Source: Pseudolabrys sp.
Lineage (GTDB): Bacteria; Pseudomonadota; Alphaproteobacteria; Rhizobiales; Xanthobacteraceae
Reading direction: 5' to 3'
NCBI GenBank assembly: GCA_026125895.1
Contig: JAHCKG010000020.1
Coordinates: 1-64,000 of the forward strand
Length of the DNA: 64,000 nucleotides
Below are positions 33,517 to 43,967 of the stretch, one piece after another (positions within the stretch are counted from its first letter, which is position 1; the number at the start of each line of letters is the position of its first letter). The notes under the pieces were generated by a model. It was not told the origin of the DNA. It saw nothing but the letters and a program-made list of their open reading frames with translations, and made no database searches. Position numbers and translations under genes: made by a program.

Positions 33517-33529
33517 GGCCGCTTGCACG

Positions 33530-33560
33530 GCCCGATTCGCCTGCTATATCGGGCTTCTTG
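33530..33560 (+). terminator. possible terminator between EamA and thrS genes
   Basis: GCCCGAT and ATCGGGC (7 bp) with an 11-base loop, followed by TTCTT, begins 13 bases after the transporter stop. The short T-run makes it weak. Confidence 0.45.
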
Positions 33561-33626
33561 CGCCTCCCCGGCGCCACATCCGCTTACCCGCGCTCGTTCG
33601 CGGGAGTGAGCAACAGGAGAATACCT

Positions 33627-35594
33627 ATGGTCGCCCTGACCTTTCCCGACGGCGCGCGCCGCGACTATCCCGACAACATCACCGGCCTCGACATCGCCAA
33701 GGGCATCTCGCCCTCGCTGGCCAAGCGTACCGTGGCGATGGCGCTCGACGGCGTGCTTGCCGACCTCGCCGACCCGATCGAGAAGGATGCGCGCATCGAA
33801 TTCGTGTCGCGCGACGATCCGCGCGCGCTCGAATTGATCCGCCATGACGCAGCGCACGTGCTGGCCGAAGCGGTACAGGAATTGTGGCCCGGCACCCAGG
33901 TGACCATCGGCCCGGTGATCGAGAACGGCTTCTATTACGACTTCGCGCGCAACGAGCCGTTCACGCCCGACGACCTGCCCGTCATCGAAAAGAAGATGAA
34001 GGAGATCATCGCCCGCGACAAACCCTTCACCAAGGAAGTGTGGTCGCGCGACAAGGCCAAGCAGGTCTTCAACGACAAGGGCGAACTGTTCAAGGTCGAG
34101 CTGGTCGATGCCATTCCGGAAGACCAGTCGATCAAGATCTACAAGCAGGGCGACTGGTTCGACCTGTGCCGCGGTCCGCACATGACCTCGACCGGCAAGA
34201 TCGGCGGCGCCTTCAAGCTGATGCGCGTCGCCGGCGCCTATTGGCGCGGCGATAGCAACAATCCGATGCTGTCGCGCATCTACGGCACCGCCTTCGCCAA
34301 GCAGGAAGAGCTCGACGCCTATCTCAAGCAGATGGAGGAGGCCGAGAAGCGCGACCACCGCAAGCTGGGCCGCGAGATGGACCTGTTCCACTTCCAGGAG
34401 GAAGGCCCCGGCACGGTGTTCTGGCACGCCAATGGCTGGACCATCTTCCAGGAGATCATCGCCTATATGCGGCGGCGCCTGAAGGCCGACTATCAGGAAG
34501 TCAACGCGCCGCAGATGCTCGACAAGTCGCTGTGGGAGACCTCCGGCCACTGGCAGTGGTATCGCGAGAGCATGTTCGCGGCGCAGTCGGCGGGCGACGA
34601 GGCCGAGGACAAGCGCTGGTTCGCCATCAAGCCGATGAACTGCCCCGGCCACGTGCAGATCTACAAGCACGGCCTCAAGAGCTATCGCGAACTGCCGATC
34701 CGGCTCGCCGAATTCGGCATCGTGCACCGCTATGAGGCGTCAGGCGCGATGCACGGCCTGCTGCGCGTGCGCGCCTTCACGCAGGACGACGCGCATATCT
34801 TCTGCACCGAGGATCAGCTCGCCGAGGAATGCCTCAAGATCAACGATCTGATCCTCTCCACCTATTCCGATTTCGGCTTCGAGGGCGATCTGGTCGTCAA
34901 GTTGTCGACGCGGCCGGAAAAGCGCGTCGGCTCGGACGCCGCGTGGGATCACGCCGAGAGCGTGATGCAAAACGTGCTGCAAACCATCGCCAAGAGCAAC
35001 AACCGCATCAAGACCGCGGTCAATCCAGGCGAAGGCGCGTTCTACGGGCCGAAGTTCGAATATGTGCTGCGCGACGCCATCGGCCGCGACTGGCAGTGCG
35101 GCACGACGCAAGTCGACTTCAATCTACCGGAGCGCTTCGATGCCTTCTACATCGCGCCGGACGGTTCGAAGAAGACGCCGGTGATGGTGCACCGCGCGAT
35201 CTGCGGCTCGCTCGAACGCTTCCTCGGCGTCGTGCTCGAGCATTATGCCGGGCACCTGCCGTTGTGGCTGGCGCCGAAGCAGGCCATCGTCTGCACCATC
35301 ACCTCGGATGCCGATGCCTATGCGGCGGAAGTCGCGGCCGCGGCGCGCAAGGCCGGGCTTCGCGTCGATGCCGATCTGCGTAACGAGAAGATCAACTACA
35401 AGGTCCGCGAACACTCGCTGACCAAGGTCCCGGCGCTGCTCGTCGTCGGCAAGAAGGAAGCCGAGACGCGGCAGGTCTCGATCCGCCGCCTCGGCTCCGA
35501 CAAGAGCCAGGTGATGAGCCTCGACGACGCGCTCAAGATGCTCACCGAGGAAGCGCTGCCGCCCGACGTGAAGCGGGAGAAGGCGGCGGGCTGA
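33627..35594 (+). CDS. thrS: threonyl-tRNA synthetase
   Basis: A 655-residue class II synthetase that charges tRNA-Thr. Order: N-terminal TGS domain (about 1-62), editing domain with [16 protein letters not shown] (about residue 75), catalytic core with the motif-2 region [20 protein letters not shown], zinc ligands around [13 protein letters not shown] and [14 protein letters not shown], then the anticodon domain ([21 protein letters not shown]). All core elements are intact. Start ATG 33627 has ACAGGAGAA before it; 23 upstream residues in frame are unlikely. Confidence 0.97.
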   Translation: MVALTFPDGARRDYPDNITGLDIAKGISPSLAKRTVAMALDGVLADLADPIEKDARIEFVSRDDPRALELIRHDAAHVLAEAVQELWPGTQVTIGPVIENGFYYDFARNEPFTPDDLPVIEKKMKEIIARDKPFTKEVWSRDKAKQVFNDKGELFKVELVDAIPEDQSIKIYKQGDWFDLCRGPHMTSTGKIGGAFKLMRVAGAYWRGDSNNPMLSRIYGTAFAKQEELDAYLKQMEEAEKRDHRKLGREMDLFHFQEEGPGTVFWHANGWTIFQEIIAYMRRRLKADYQEVNAPQMLDKSLWETSGHWQWYRESMFAAQSAGDEAEDKRWFAIKPMNCPGHVQIYKHGLKSYRELPIRLAEFGIVHRYEASGAMHGLLRVRAFTQDDAHIFCTEDQLAEECLKINDLILSTYSDFGFEGDLVVKLSTRPEKRVGSDAAWDHAESVMQNVLQTIAKSNNRIKTAVNPGEGAFYGPKFEYVLRDAIGRDWQCGTTQVDFNLPERFDAFYIAPDGSKKTPVMVHRAICGSLERFLGVVLEHYAGHLPLWLAPKQAIVCTITSDADAYAAEVAAAARKAGLRVDADLRNEKINYKVREHSLTKVPALLVVGKKEAETRQVSIRRLGSDKSQVMSLDDALKMLTEEALPPDVKREKAAG

Positions 35595-35622
35595 CCTGTG
35601 GCAGGCGAATGCGGCGCCCGGC

Positions 35623-35937
35623 TCACCGGCGCCGCAGAGAAACGATGTAGGCGGCAAGATCACCCGCCTCGCCGGGGCCGACGCGACCGTCTCCCATCGG
35701 GACGTGGCCGTACGTCAGCGTGATCGAGAGCTGATCGGCGCTGAAGCCCGATTGCCGGGCGATCTCGCTGAAGGACGGCGCCGATCGCCGCGCGCTGCGC
35801 GCGCCGCCATCGATGTTGTGACAACCGGCGCAACGCTGCTGTGCGAGCGCCCTGCCTCGCCCTGCATCCGCCGCCCACGCGACACCGGCGAGAACCGGAG
35901 CTGCCGCTGCCGCGACCATCATCGCTTTTATGAGCAT
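35623..35937 (-). CDS. small periplasmic cytochrome c
   Basis: A 104-residue class I c-type cytochrome. A signal peptide (ending AWA-A) precedes the heme-binding motif CAGCH (about residue 35); the axial Met is probably in GHVPMGDGRV. It is a paralogue of the 104-residue cytochrome encoded at 37040-37354, on the other side of a likely DNA-binding protein; all three genes are on the same strand. It would carry electrons in the periplasm; its redox partner is unknown. Confidence 0.88.
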   Translation of the reverse strand: MLIKAMMVAAAAAPVLAGVAWAADAGRGRALAQQRCAGCHNIDGGARSARRSAPSFSEIARQSGFSADQLSITLTYGHVPMGDGRVGPGEAGDLAAYIVSLRRR

Positions 35938-36037
35938 CGGTCGCCTCGCAATTGCCGGGCGTGGACGCGCAATTTCTTTTACGTCATGAAATGCAGAAGA
36001 TTGCTGTAAATTTCTACCGCCCTTGCGGTATTCGCAA

Positions 36038-36958
36038 TTAGCCGGCCGCCCGGCGGCGCTCGCTCAGCGCCATGGCCTCGCGCATGCAGTCGGCGAGGAA
36101 CAGGTAAGACGACGCCAGCAAGCGCCGCACGGCGTCGTTGAGAGTCGGCTTGAGCAGCACCTGTCCCGGCAGGTCATGCGGACGCTCGAGCAGCCCCTGC
36201 TCTTCCGCCTCGCGCATCAGTTTGAGAACATGCGGCCGCGACACGGCGAAGCGCCGCGCCAGCCCCGCGATCGAGACCGGCACCGGCCGCGACGGCGGCA
36301 CGGTGTCATCGGCATCGCCGGCGGCGACCAGGCTCATCAGGATGAGCATGCCGCCGTTGCGCTCGCCGAACAGGGCGACCTCGGGCGCCGCAGTCAGCAA
36401 ACGAAAGCCGGCCCGGTAGCGCTTCACCATCGCCTGCACCAGCGCGCCATCGACGAACTTGTCGTCGAGCGCCGCGAGCATGGCTTGGCCGTCGTCAAAC
36501 AGCGGCGCCATCGCCGTGTAATGCATCTTCAGACGCGAGCGCAGCAACGCATAGAGCTTGTCGGTCGCGATCAGACGGCGCTGGCGGCGGTCGGCGATGT
36601 CGATGTCAGGCGTGAGATATCCCGAGAAGCGCATCAGCGACAGCATGGCGCCGGCGCGGCCGGGGCTGCAGACATCGAATTCCGTGCAGAGTGTCTTGAC
36701 GCGCGTCGGCGTCAGGCCGGACGTTGGATCGCGAGGATCGCGCGTGGCGTGCAGATAGATCGCCAGATAGCCGATGAGCAGGCGGCCACGATCGTCCATT
36801 AGCCAATTCAGCAGATGACGGCTGTGATACATCGACGACAGGCCGGTCGCGGTCGCGCGCAAGGCCTGCGCGAACCGCGCATCGCTCCGAACTGCATCGA
36901 TCGCCTGAGCCGACGCGAAACTTTCTCCGCCCGGCCCCGGTGCTAAATCAGGCACCAT
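36038..36958 (-). CDS. predicted winged-helix DNA-binding protein
   Basis: A 306-residue protein with a C-terminal helix-turn-helix-like segment (SIAGLARRFAVSRPHVLKLMREAEEQGLLER), which matches the winged-helix pattern of MarR/GntR-type folds. The first half is helical without a recognised ligand domain, although LTPTRVKTLCTEFDVCSPGRAGAMLSLMRFSG resembles a second HTH-type unit. Start is set at MVPDLAPGPG. It lies between two small cytochrome c genes and may regulate them; this is inference. No family name is certain. Confidence 0.6.
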   Translation of the reverse strand: MVPDLAPGPGGESFASAQAIDAVRSDARFAQALRATATGLSSMYHSRHLLNWLMDDRGRLLIGYLAIYLHATRDPRDPTSGLTPTRVKTLCTEFDVCSPGRAGAMLSLMRFSGYLTPDIDIADRRQRRLIATDKLYALLRSRLKMHYTAMAPLFDDGQAMLAALDDKFVDGALVQAMVKRYRAGFRLLTAAPEVALFGERNGGMLILMSLVAAGDADDTVPPSRPVPVSIAGLARRFAVSRPHVLKLMREAEEQGLLERPHDLPGQVLLKPTLNDAVRRLLASSYLFLADCMREAMALSERRRAAG

Positions 36959-37039
36959 GGTATCGCCCCTCAACGCTGAGGAGAGATAAAGCAGGGTCTT
37001 CGCAAAATTTCCACTGCCGCGCCGGCGCGCGGCCGGGAG

Positions 37040-37354
37040 CTATTTCAGCGTCGCGATATAGGCAGCGATATCGGCGGCCTCGCCGCGCGATAGCCCCATG
37101 TCGGGCATCGCGGGATGCGGCGCCAGCAGGAAAAGCGCGAGCTGTGCCGCGTCGAAATTCGAACGGCGGCCGATAGCCGAAAACGGCGCGGTCTGCGTGC
37201 TGCCGCTGGTCTGGTCGGCTGACACGATGTGGCAAGCAGCGCACCAGCGCCTGGCGAGCGTCTCACCATTCGCCGCATCTGCGGCAGCAGCGACTTGCCC
37301 GGCCGCGGCCGAAGCAAGGAGCGCCAAAAGAAGCGTCGCGAAGAGTTTAGGCAT
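37040..37354 (-). CDS. small periplasmic cytochrome c, paralogue
   Basis: A 104-residue class I cytochrome c. A signal peptide (ending AAAA-D) precedes heme motif CAACH, with a likely axial Met in AMPDMGL. It aligns along its length with the cytochrome at 35623-35937, including the ending GEAADIAAYIATLK against GEAGDLAAYIVSLRRR. It is first in the same-strand trio with the DNA-binding protein and the second cytochrome. Confidence 0.88.
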   Translation of the reverse strand: MPKLFATLLLALLASAAAGQVAAAADAANGETLARRWCAACHIVSADQTSGSTQTAPFSAIGRRSNFDAAQLALFLLAPHPAMPDMGLSRGEAADIAAYIATLK

Positions 37355-37444
37355 CGGTGGAGCCTTCGGTGGATTCGCACCGAATGCTAACCCACCGGGC
37401 GGCGCCGCCTCTGACTTATGTCAATGATGGCGTGCAAGCAGCCT

Positions 37445-38887
37445 CTAGCGGGCAGCCCGCCGCGGCATGGGCTCGGCGAACCCCGCCGCCGCCGCGCTAC
37501 TCGCCTCGCCGTCCAGCAGCCCGAGGAAGCGCTCAGCCCAGTGGCCGAGATCGTTCTTCACCAGCGTGGCGAAATTGGCCTGGTGACGCATCCGCCGCTC
37601 CTCGATCGGCATGTCGAGCGCGCGGTTGATGGCGATGGCGACGCCCTCGGAATCATAGGGGTTGACCAGCAGCGCCGCGCCGCACTCGCGCGCCGCGCCG
37701 GCGAAGCGGGACAGCACCAGCACGCCGGGATCGTCCGGATCCTGGGCCGCAGTGAATTCCTTGGCGACGAGGTTCATGCCGTCACGCAGCGGCGTCACCA
37801 GACCGACGCGAGCCGAACGGTAGAGGCCGGCCAGCGCGGTGCGGCTGTGCGCCTTGTTGATGTAACGCAGCGGCGTCCACGACGCCTCGCCGAAGGTGCC
37901 GTTGATGCGCCCCACCGCCTCGCCGACCAGACGGCCGATATCGGCATATTCCCGGATGTCGGTGCGGCTGGTGGGCGTGATCTGGAGATAGGTCACCAGC
38001 CCGCGCCATTCCTGGAAATTGCCGAGAAAGCGCTCGAAGGCATGGAGGCGTTCGGGAATGCCCTTGCTGTAATCGAGCCGGTCGACGCCGATGATCAGCG
38101 CCCGCCCGGCCATGCTCGCCATCACCTTGCTGACGAATTGCGAGGCAGCGGCACGGCGCGCCATTCGCTCGAAAGGTTCGGTCTCGACGCCGACCGGGAA
38201 GATGCCGACCTCGACGACGCGGTCCTCGTAGCGGAAGCCGGTGTCGCTGGCGCGTTTCAGGCCCACCTCGTTGGCGAGATAGCGCGAGAAATTGTTGGCA
38301 TCGTTCTCCGTCTGGAAACCGACCAGATCGTAGCCGCACAGACCGGCAACCACGCGCTCGTGATTCGGCAGGCCGGTGAGGATTTCCGGCGGCGGACACG
38401 GAATGTGCAGGAAGAAGCCGAGCCGGTTCTTGTGGCCGCGCTCGCGCAGGATTTGCGCCAGCGGCATCAAATGATAGTCGTGCACCCAGATGATGTCGTC
38501 CGGGCGCAGCAGCTTCTCGAGATTGTCGGCGAAAAACTGGTTGACGCGGAAATAGCCACCGAGATCGCGGCGCGTGAATTCGGCAAGGTCGAGCCGGTAG
38601 TGCAGGATCGGCCACAGCACGCGATTGGCGAAGCCGTTGTAGAACTCGTCGTAATCGTCCTGCGGCAGATCGACCGTGACGTAATCAACCTTGTCCTGAG
38701 TGACCGTCTTGGCCGGACCGGGCGTGCCCTCGGCGACCTTGCCGCTCCAGCCGAACCACACGCCGCCGCGCTTCTTGAGCGCCGGCCTGATGGCGACTTC
38801 CAGCCCGCCGGCTCGCGCGGTGCCGTCCGGAATGCCGACACGGTTGGATACCACAACGAGTCGCGCCAAAGCCCTAACCTCCCCCAC
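37445..38887 (-). CDS. otsA: trehalose-6-phosphate synthase
   Basis: A 480-residue GT20 glycosyltransferase: UDP-glucose + glucose-6-phosphate to trehalose-6-phosphate. Conserved blocks: [66 protein letters not shown] motif ([15 protein letters not shown]) and [16 protein letters not shown]. It follows the phosphatase gene otsB on the same strand with about 90 bases between, so the pair makes trehalose as an osmolyte or stress protectant. The extra ~5 residues before LARLVVVSN make an alternative start possible. Confidence 0.96.
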   Translation of the reverse strand: MGEVRALARLVVVSNRVGIPDGTARAGGLEVAIRPALKKRGGVWFGWSGKVAEGTPGPAKTVTQDKVDYVTVDLPQDDYDEFYNGFANRVLWPILHYRLDLAEFTRRDLGGYFRVNQFFADNLEKLLRPDDIIWVHDYHLMPLAQILRERGHKNRLGFFLHIPCPPPEILTGLPNHERVVAGLCGYDLVGFQTENDANNFSRYLANEVGLKRASDTGFRYEDRVVEVGIFPVGVETEPFERMARRAAASQFVSKVMASMAGRALIIGVDRLDYSKGIPERLHAFERFLGNFQEWRGLVTYLQITPTSRTDIREYADIGRLVGEAVGRINGTFGEASWTPLRYINKAHSRTALAGLYRSARVGLVTPLRDGMNLVAKEFTAAQDPDDPGVLVLSRFAGAARECGAALLVNPYDSEGVAIAINRALDMPIEERRMRHQANFATLVKNDLGHWAERFLGLLDGEASSAAAAGFAEPMPRRAAR

Positions 38888-38976
38888 CGCTTGACGTCCG
38901 CGTAGGCAAGTTTATGCGAAAGATACAACCATGTTCTGCTAACGTCAGGGCAATAACGTTCGGCGGCGCAATAAGT

Positions 38977-39765
38977 TCACTCGATTGTTGCAAGTTGTTT
39001 CAGCGCGCGGCGAACGTCATCCGGCGCCGAGAAAATGCCGCTGAGGCCGTCGAATTCGCGGCTGACCGAGTATCCCTTGCCGCCAAAGCCCGGTAATGCG
39101 GCAAATGCCGCTTCATCGGTCACATCGTCACCGATGAAAACCGGCATTCGGTCATGAAACGGCTTATGGCGCATCAATTCGCGCACGCCGCCGCCCTTGT
39201 CGATGCCGGGACGCTTGATCTCGATCATCATCTTGCCGGGCAGCACTTCCGTCGCCTCGTCCGGAAACGCGGCGCGGCTTTCGCTGACATGGGCACGCAA
39301 ACGATCGGCGTGCGCGGGCGCCTTGCGATAATGCAGCGCCACCGAATAACCCTTGTCTTCGAACTCGACGCCGGCTGCCGGATCTGCCGCGGCGATCAGA
39401 CGCGTGCGCAAGGCCTGCGGCAAATCCTCGACCCGCGCGACCGCCGCGCCTTCGGCCAGCCGCATCTCGGCGCCGTGACCGCCGACCGCCGGCAGCTTGA
39501 GCGGCGTGAACAGCTTGTCGAGATCGCGGATCGGCCGGCCGCTGACCAGCGCCAGCGCGCCATTCGTGAGGCTGTAGAGACGCTCGAGCGACGTTTTCAG
39601 GCTGTCGGGGACGTCAACCTCGAACGGCGACGGCCCGATATCGATCAACGTGCCATCGACGTCGAGCAGCAGCGCGATGGCGTCGAGGTCGAGCGCGGCG
39701 AAGGAGCGTAAGGCCGCCGCATTGGCATCGTGCCGGTTGGGGTCATTGCCGTTCGATGAATTCAC
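38977..39765 (-). CDS. otsB: trehalose-6-phosphate phosphatase
   Basis: A 262-residue HAD phosphatase. Motif I is LLLDVDGTLIDIGPSP (nucleophile Asp), motif II SGRP in LALVSGRPIRDL, motif III Lys in KPFHDR-type region (GGGVRELMRHKPF), and motif IV FIGDDVTDEAAF. The GHGAEMR segment is typical of this family. It removes phosphate from the OtsA product. It is 34 bases downstream of a secreted-protein gene, so all three (40800 to 37445) may form one operon. Confidence 0.95.
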   Translation of the reverse strand: MNSSNGNDPNRHDANAAALRSFAALDLDAIALLLDVDGTLIDIGPSPFEVDVPDSLKTSLERLYSLTNGALALVSGRPIRDLDKLFTPLKLPAVGGHGAEMRLAEGAAVARVEDLPQALRTRLIAAADPAAGVEFEDKGYSVALHYRKAPAHADRLRAHVSESRAAFPDEATEVLPGKMMIEIKRPGIDKGGGVRELMRHKPFHDRMPVFIGDDVTDEAAFAALPGFGGKGYSVSREFDGLSGIFSAPDDVRRALKQLATIE

Positions 39766-39798
39766 GACGCTCCTTCCACTTACCCACCGGCGGCCGCC

Positions 39799-40800
39799 CT
39801 ACTTGGCCAGCACCTCGACATCGCCGTCGACGCCGGTGACGACCTTGAACTCGCGCTCGAAGACATTGCCCTCGTTGCGCGCAATGGCGCGATACTCGCC
39901 TTCGGCCAGGACCACGCGCGGAAAGGCGCCGATCGACTCCTTGATCACGTCGCCGCCCGGCGTCAGCACCGACCAAGCCGTATTAGCCAACGCTTCACCG
40001 CCCTTCTCGTTCACCAGCTTGAGCGTGATGACGGCGGCGCGGTGGTTGACGACGACATCGGTGAGCTTGCCGGCCTGGACGCGAATGTCGGAGCGGACCA
40101 CCGAGTTGGCGTCGCCATAGTTCGACACGATGTAATAGGTGCCGTCCGGCACCACGACCACGGCGCCGCTGGCGATATGCTCGGCAATCGGCCGGCGATC
40201 GCTCGGTTCGAACTGGCTGCCCTTGAAGACGTCGAACGAAATCTGCGCCGCGGGAATTCGCGCATCGCCGACCTTGCCTTCCATGCGCAGGCCGCCCGCC
40301 GGCAAATCGAATTCCTCGCGCACGGTGGCGCTGCGCAAGGTCACCGGCTTGACGGCATTGGCCAGACCAAACCCGACATGAACGATGTACGCGCCGGCCG
40401 GCAGCACGATCGTCGGCGCCGGCGACTTGTCCTCGCGCAGCAGCGGGAAATTGCCGTCGGGTTGCGGCTTGGCGGCGTAGACGCGCCAGGTAAGGCCGCC
40501 GGTAATCGGCGCGGCGTCGGAGCCGAACTTGGCCGACAGCGCCAGCGCCACCTGCCCGGCCGGCACCATCGGCGTCGGTGCGATGGCCGGCGGACCGCGC
40601 ATCGGCGGTGCCAGCATGCCGCTCGAGCCGAAGCCGTCGCCACCGCCGCCGCGGCCAGGCCCGGGCGCCGGCGGAAAAGCGCCGAGCGAAGGAGACGCGG
40701 AAAACAGCGAACTGGAATTACCGGCCTGCGCGAGCACGCGATCCGGCGCGACCGCTCCGGCAAGCGCCAGAACCAGCGCAAAAGCGCGCAAATATGGCAT
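39799..40800 (-). CDS. exported beta-repeat protein upstream of otsB
   Basis: A 333-residue protein with a signal peptide (ending VLA-Q). The C-terminal part contains about three related beta-sandwich-like units, each ending in a Val-rich strand and G-x-Y: PAGAYIVHVGFGLANAVKP, VPDGTYYIVSNYGDANSVV and LAEGEYRAIARNEGNVFER. They resemble carboxypeptidase-regulatory or Ig-like repeats. The N-terminal mature part is Gly/Pro-rich. It ends 34 bases before otsB. Function unknown. Start at MPYLRAFALV is chosen over longer readings (40842, 40878) because it begins the signal. Confidence 0.6.
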   Translation of the reverse strand: MPYLRAFALVLALAGAVAPDRVLAQAGNSSSLFSASPSLGAFPPAPGPGRGGGGDGFGSSGMLAPPMRGPPAIAPTPMVPAGQVALALSAKFGSDAAPITGGLTWRVYAAKPQPDGNFPLLREDKSPAPTIVLPAGAYIVHVGFGLANAVKPVTLRSATVREEFDLPAGGLRMEGKVGDARIPAAQISFDVFKGSQFEPSDRRPIAEHIASGAVVVVPDGTYYIVSNYGDANSVVRSDIRVQAGKLTDVVVNHRAAVITLKLVNEKGGEALANTAWSVLTPGGDVIKESIGAFPRVVLAEGEYRAIARNEGNVFEREFKVVTGVDGDVEVLAK

Positions 40801-40892
40801 CGTTTGCCCGGCGCCCCGGCCCGATTGAATTTCGCCGTTCATGCTGCGGGTTTTCGGCCGGAATCGAGGCGATTTCAAGCCGCATGAAACGG

Positions 40893-40929
40893 CAGAACGG
40901 GCAGCCGGCGGAGCCCGCTGCCCGTTCTG
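40893..40929 (-). terminator. hairpin terminator downstream of the mcp gene
   Basis: CAGAACGGGCAGC and GCTGCCCGTTCTG form a perfect 13-bp stem with an 11-base loop, 45 bases past the chemoreceptor stop. The minus-strand tail has only a short T-run (CCGTTTC). Confidence 0.7.
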
Positions 40930-40973
40930 ATGTCTCGGGGTGGAGCGATCCCCGGTGCTCAGCCACTGTCGCC

Positions 40974-42743
40974 CTAGAACTCTTTCCAGTCCTGCCCAAC
41001 CGCCGTCGCCAGTACGGTCTGCATCTCGCGGGCATTGGCGCTCGGCTTGATGGCGGGCTTCGTCGCCGGCCGCGCGGTAGCGGCCTTGGCAACGGCCGGC
41101 TTTGCCGCCGTGGGCTTCATCACCGCTGCGTCAATTGCCACAGCGTCCCCGATTTGGAAGACCGCGACCTGCTCGTCCATCGCCTTGGCCTGATGCTCGA
41201 GCGTCTTGGCGGTCGCCGCGTTTTCTTCGACCAGCGCCGAGTTCTGCTGCGTGACCTCGTCCATCTGGGTCAGCGCCTTATTGATCTGGTCGATGCCGGT
41301 CGCCTGCTCGGCCGAGGCATTGGCGATATCCGCGACCACTGCGGCGACCTTGTTGATCGACTCGACGATCTCATTGAGCGACCGGCCTGCCCGATTAACC
41401 AGGTCGACGCCGTCCTTCACCTGACCATTGGAGTTGGTGATGAGATCCTTGATGTCCTTGGCGGCTTGCGACGAACGCTGCGCCAGGCTCCGAACTTCGG
41501 ACGCCACAACCGCGAAGCCGCGGCCGGCTTCACCGGCGCGCGCCGCTTCGACCGCGGCGTTGAGCGCCAGGAGGTTGGTCTGCCGCGCGATCTCGTCGAT
41601 GACGCCGATGATGTCGGAGATCTTGCGCGAGGACTCTTCGATCCGCGCCATCGCATCGACCGCCTTGGCGACGACCTGACCGCCGCGATCGGCGACTTCG
41701 CGGGTTGTTGCCGCATCCTGATTGGCGAGCTGGGCATTCTCCGCATTCTTGCGCACGGTGGCGGCCAGCTCTTCCATGGCGGCGGAGGTCTCTTCCAGGC
41801 TCGCCGCCTGCTCCTCGGTGCGCTGCGACAGGTCGGTGGTCGAAGTCGCAATCTCGGCCGAAGCGTTGGTGACTTCGCGGCCCGAGGCTTTGATCTCGGC
41901 GATCGTCTGACTCATCTTCTGTGCCATACCGTGCACAGCCTCGGCGATCTGGCCGACCTCGTCCTTGCGGCCGGTGCCGGGGATCGCGACGGTGAAATTG
42001 CCGGCGGCGATCTCTTCCAGCGGTTTGACCATGGCCTTAAGCGGGCGTGCAATGGTCCTCGCCGCGAAGACGACCGACGCGATAAGAACGAGGATCGCGG
42101 CCAAGCCCACGATCATCGAGACCTGCTCGGCGCGCGTCATGGCCTCCGCCGCATGTTCATTTTCGGTATTCGCCAAATTCCGCGCGTTCTTCGAAATCTC
42201 TTCGACCAGGCGATTGAGCTCTGCAGCGATTGGCAACGTCACTTCGCGCGCAAATTTCTCTCTTTCCTCGAGCAGCGTCGCAGCGCGGCCCGCCCCGTCG
42301 GCAGTTCCGGATGCAGTGTTCGTGATGATGCCGGCCTGCATCGCGGCGATCTTCCTGGCGCCCGCGGCATACTGCTCGATGAGCCCTCCCACTTTCTGCA
42401 TGCGCTCACGATTGGCTGGAACGCGAAGCACCTTGAGCGAGCTTTCGACCAGCGGCAGCGCCGACTTGGCCATCTCCTCGACGCCGGCGACCGCCCCCTC
42501 GAGCATCTGCGTTGTGCGTGACAAGCGAATATCCCGCACTCCCAGTTGCATCCGCGCTTCCAATTTCTCAATGGTCATCGTGTCGGCGACAATGGTCTGC
42601 TGCAAATCCGCGATCTCGTGCGCGCCGCGTACGGAACGGTTGCCGGCCAACTGCGTCGCCAGAATTCCAAGCACCAGCAGAATGCTCAGCCCGGACATGA
42701 GTGCGAGCTTCAGGCCGATGCTGATATTCGAGAGCCGCAACAT
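40974..42743 (-). CDS. methyl-accepting chemotaxis protein
   Basis: A 589-residue chemoreceptor. Helix 1 ([20 protein letters not shown]) and helix 2 ([20 protein letters not shown]) bracket a helical-bundle periplasmic sensor of about 150 residues. A HAMP domain follows, then the signalling hairpin whose tip reads [20 protein letters not shown] and [17 protein letters not shown]. The C-terminus ends DWKEF, a likely tether for CheR/CheB. The cheW gene lies 66 bases upstream, in the same direction, so both are probably one operon. Ligand unknown. Confidence 0.95.
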   Translation of the reverse strand: MLRLSNISIGLKLALMSGLSILLVLGILATQLAGNRSVRGAHEIADLQQTIVADTMTIEKLEARMQLGVRDIRLSRTTQMLEGAVAGVEEMAKSALPLVESSLKVLRVPANRERMQKVGGLIEQYAAGARKIAAMQAGIITNTASGTADGAGRAATLLEEREKFAREVTLPIAAELNRLVEEISKNARNLANTENEHAAEAMTRAEQVSMIVGLAAILVLIASVVFAARTIARPLKAMVKPLEEIAAGNFTVAIPGTGRKDEVGQIAEAVHGMAQKMSQTIAEIKASGREVTNASAEIATSTTDLSQRTEEQAASLEETSAAMEELAATVRKNAENAQLANQDAATTREVADRGGQVVAKAVDAMARIEESSRKISDIIGVIDEIARQTNLLALNAAVEAARAGEAGRGFAVVASEVRSLAQRSSQAAKDIKDLITNSNGQVKDGVDLVNRAGRSLNEIVESINKVAAVVADIANASAEQATGIDQINKALTQMDEVTQQNSALVEENAATAKTLEHQAKAMDEQVAVFQIGDAVAIDAAVMKPTAAKPAVAKAATARPATKPAIKPSANAREMQTVLATAVGQDWKEF

Positions 42744-42809
42744 AATGTTTCCCCCTTAAGATCGTCGTCTTGTGGCGATGGATTACAGGCCGCGGGCCGG
42801 TTGGCGCGA

Positions 42810-43331
42810 CTAATCGCCGTCTCCCCCCGGCAGAAGATTCGGCAGGTCGATCAGCGCAATCATCACGTTGTCATGCGACACGATGCCGGACAGAAAATTG
42901 CTTTGCGGACCGTCTCCGGTGCGCGGCACCTTCTGAATCTGCGCCGCATCGACGGACACGATATCGAGCACGCGGTCGCCGATGAGCCCGACCTGGCGGC
43001 CGTCGATCTGCACGATGATGACGATATGCAGCGGCGTCGTTTCGGTCAGTCCCTGGCCGAAACGGCAGCGCAGATCGACGATCGGAACGATGGCGCCGCG
43101 CAGATTGAGCACGCCGCGCACATAGTCCGGCTGCTTCGGCAGATGCGTTATATCGCTCCAGCCTTTGATCTCGCGCACCGCCATGATGTCGACGCCGTAC
43201 TGATCGTCGCCAATGGCGAAGCTGATGAACTGGGTCTGGATCGTGCCGGTCACGGCATCGGGCGCGTCAGAGCCGCCCCAGACATTGGGCGTTACGCCTG
43301 ATAGTTCGGGAGACGACTCGACTTCTCTCAT
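42810..43331 (-). CDS. cheW: chemotaxis coupling protein CheW
   Basis: A 173-residue CheW, which links chemoreceptors to CheA. The conserved beta-barrel pieces include FISFAIGDDQYGVDIMAVREI, VRGVLNLRGAIVPIVDLRCRFG and VGLIGDRVLDIVSV. An N-terminal extension of ~30 residues precedes the domain. It is transcribed just before the receptor gene. The gene has a very AT-rich promoter region upstream (43390-43530). No cheA, cheY or cheB is present here. Confidence 0.95.
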   Translation of the reverse strand: MREVESSPELSGVTPNVWGGSDAPDAVTGTIQTQFISFAIGDDQYGVDIMAVREIKGWSDITHLPKQPDYVRGVLNLRGAIVPIVDLRCRFGQGLTETTPLHIVIIVQIDGRQVGLIGDRVLDIVSVDAAQIQKVPRTGDGPQSNFLSGIVSHDNVMIALIDLPNLLPGGDGD

Positions 43332-43967
43332 GAGATGGCCTCGATGGGATTTGTTGACGCAAGCCCGGTACGCCGGATCGATTGCGACCCATCGATAAAA
43401 TTATCAGCGAGTTCTGTAGAATATGTTTAAATTCCACATCGCCTGGGATGACGTTGCGTTTACTGTGCTGGCTTCCATTTCAACCGCGACGTTCGTGTCG
43501 CCCGTATTTTGTTTATAATAATCAATGGGCGACTTCGCGCCCGACGGGAGCACAACTCGGATCGGTAACCGCATACGAGTTCGATGCGCCAGCGACGATA
43601 CAACGCCGCGATGCATGCAACACGTCTGAGTAGCAGGCGGGAGTCCGCGTGGTTCGCCGAATCGTGCCCCGGCGATTCCATCTCGTCCTGATGCACCGCG
43701 ATTGAATGACGCCTCCGCAGAGGAAGGTCTTTCGAGCGTGCGCGTCGCCTCGATCATTGCGGCAGCAGCACGCGGCGTGTCGCGGCGACTGTCCTTGCCC
43801 TGCCTGCCGGCGGTGCGACCACGCCCCGACGGCGCCGCCCGGCCAACCGCTTTTGCCGGGGCTGGCGGATTGCGTTAGCGTCGCTTCACCATTATTTGCT
43901 GCATCATCCGGCCGCCCGTCCGTGTGCGGCTGTTTCCCACGCGCTGCCGCGCCTGCGAAAGTCCCCA
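43332..43967. other. 636-base gap
   Basis: No convincing gene. The part 43390-43540 is AT-rich and probably carries the cheW promoter; the rest is GC-rich. One minus-strand open frame (43404-43757, 117 codons) is visible but has no signal, family resemblance or good start. Confidence 0.5.

Noticed and set aside
43404..43757. 117-codon minus-strand frame near cheW
   Set aside because: No signal, domain, or ribosome site, and no resemblance to known proteins. Kept as a gap note only.
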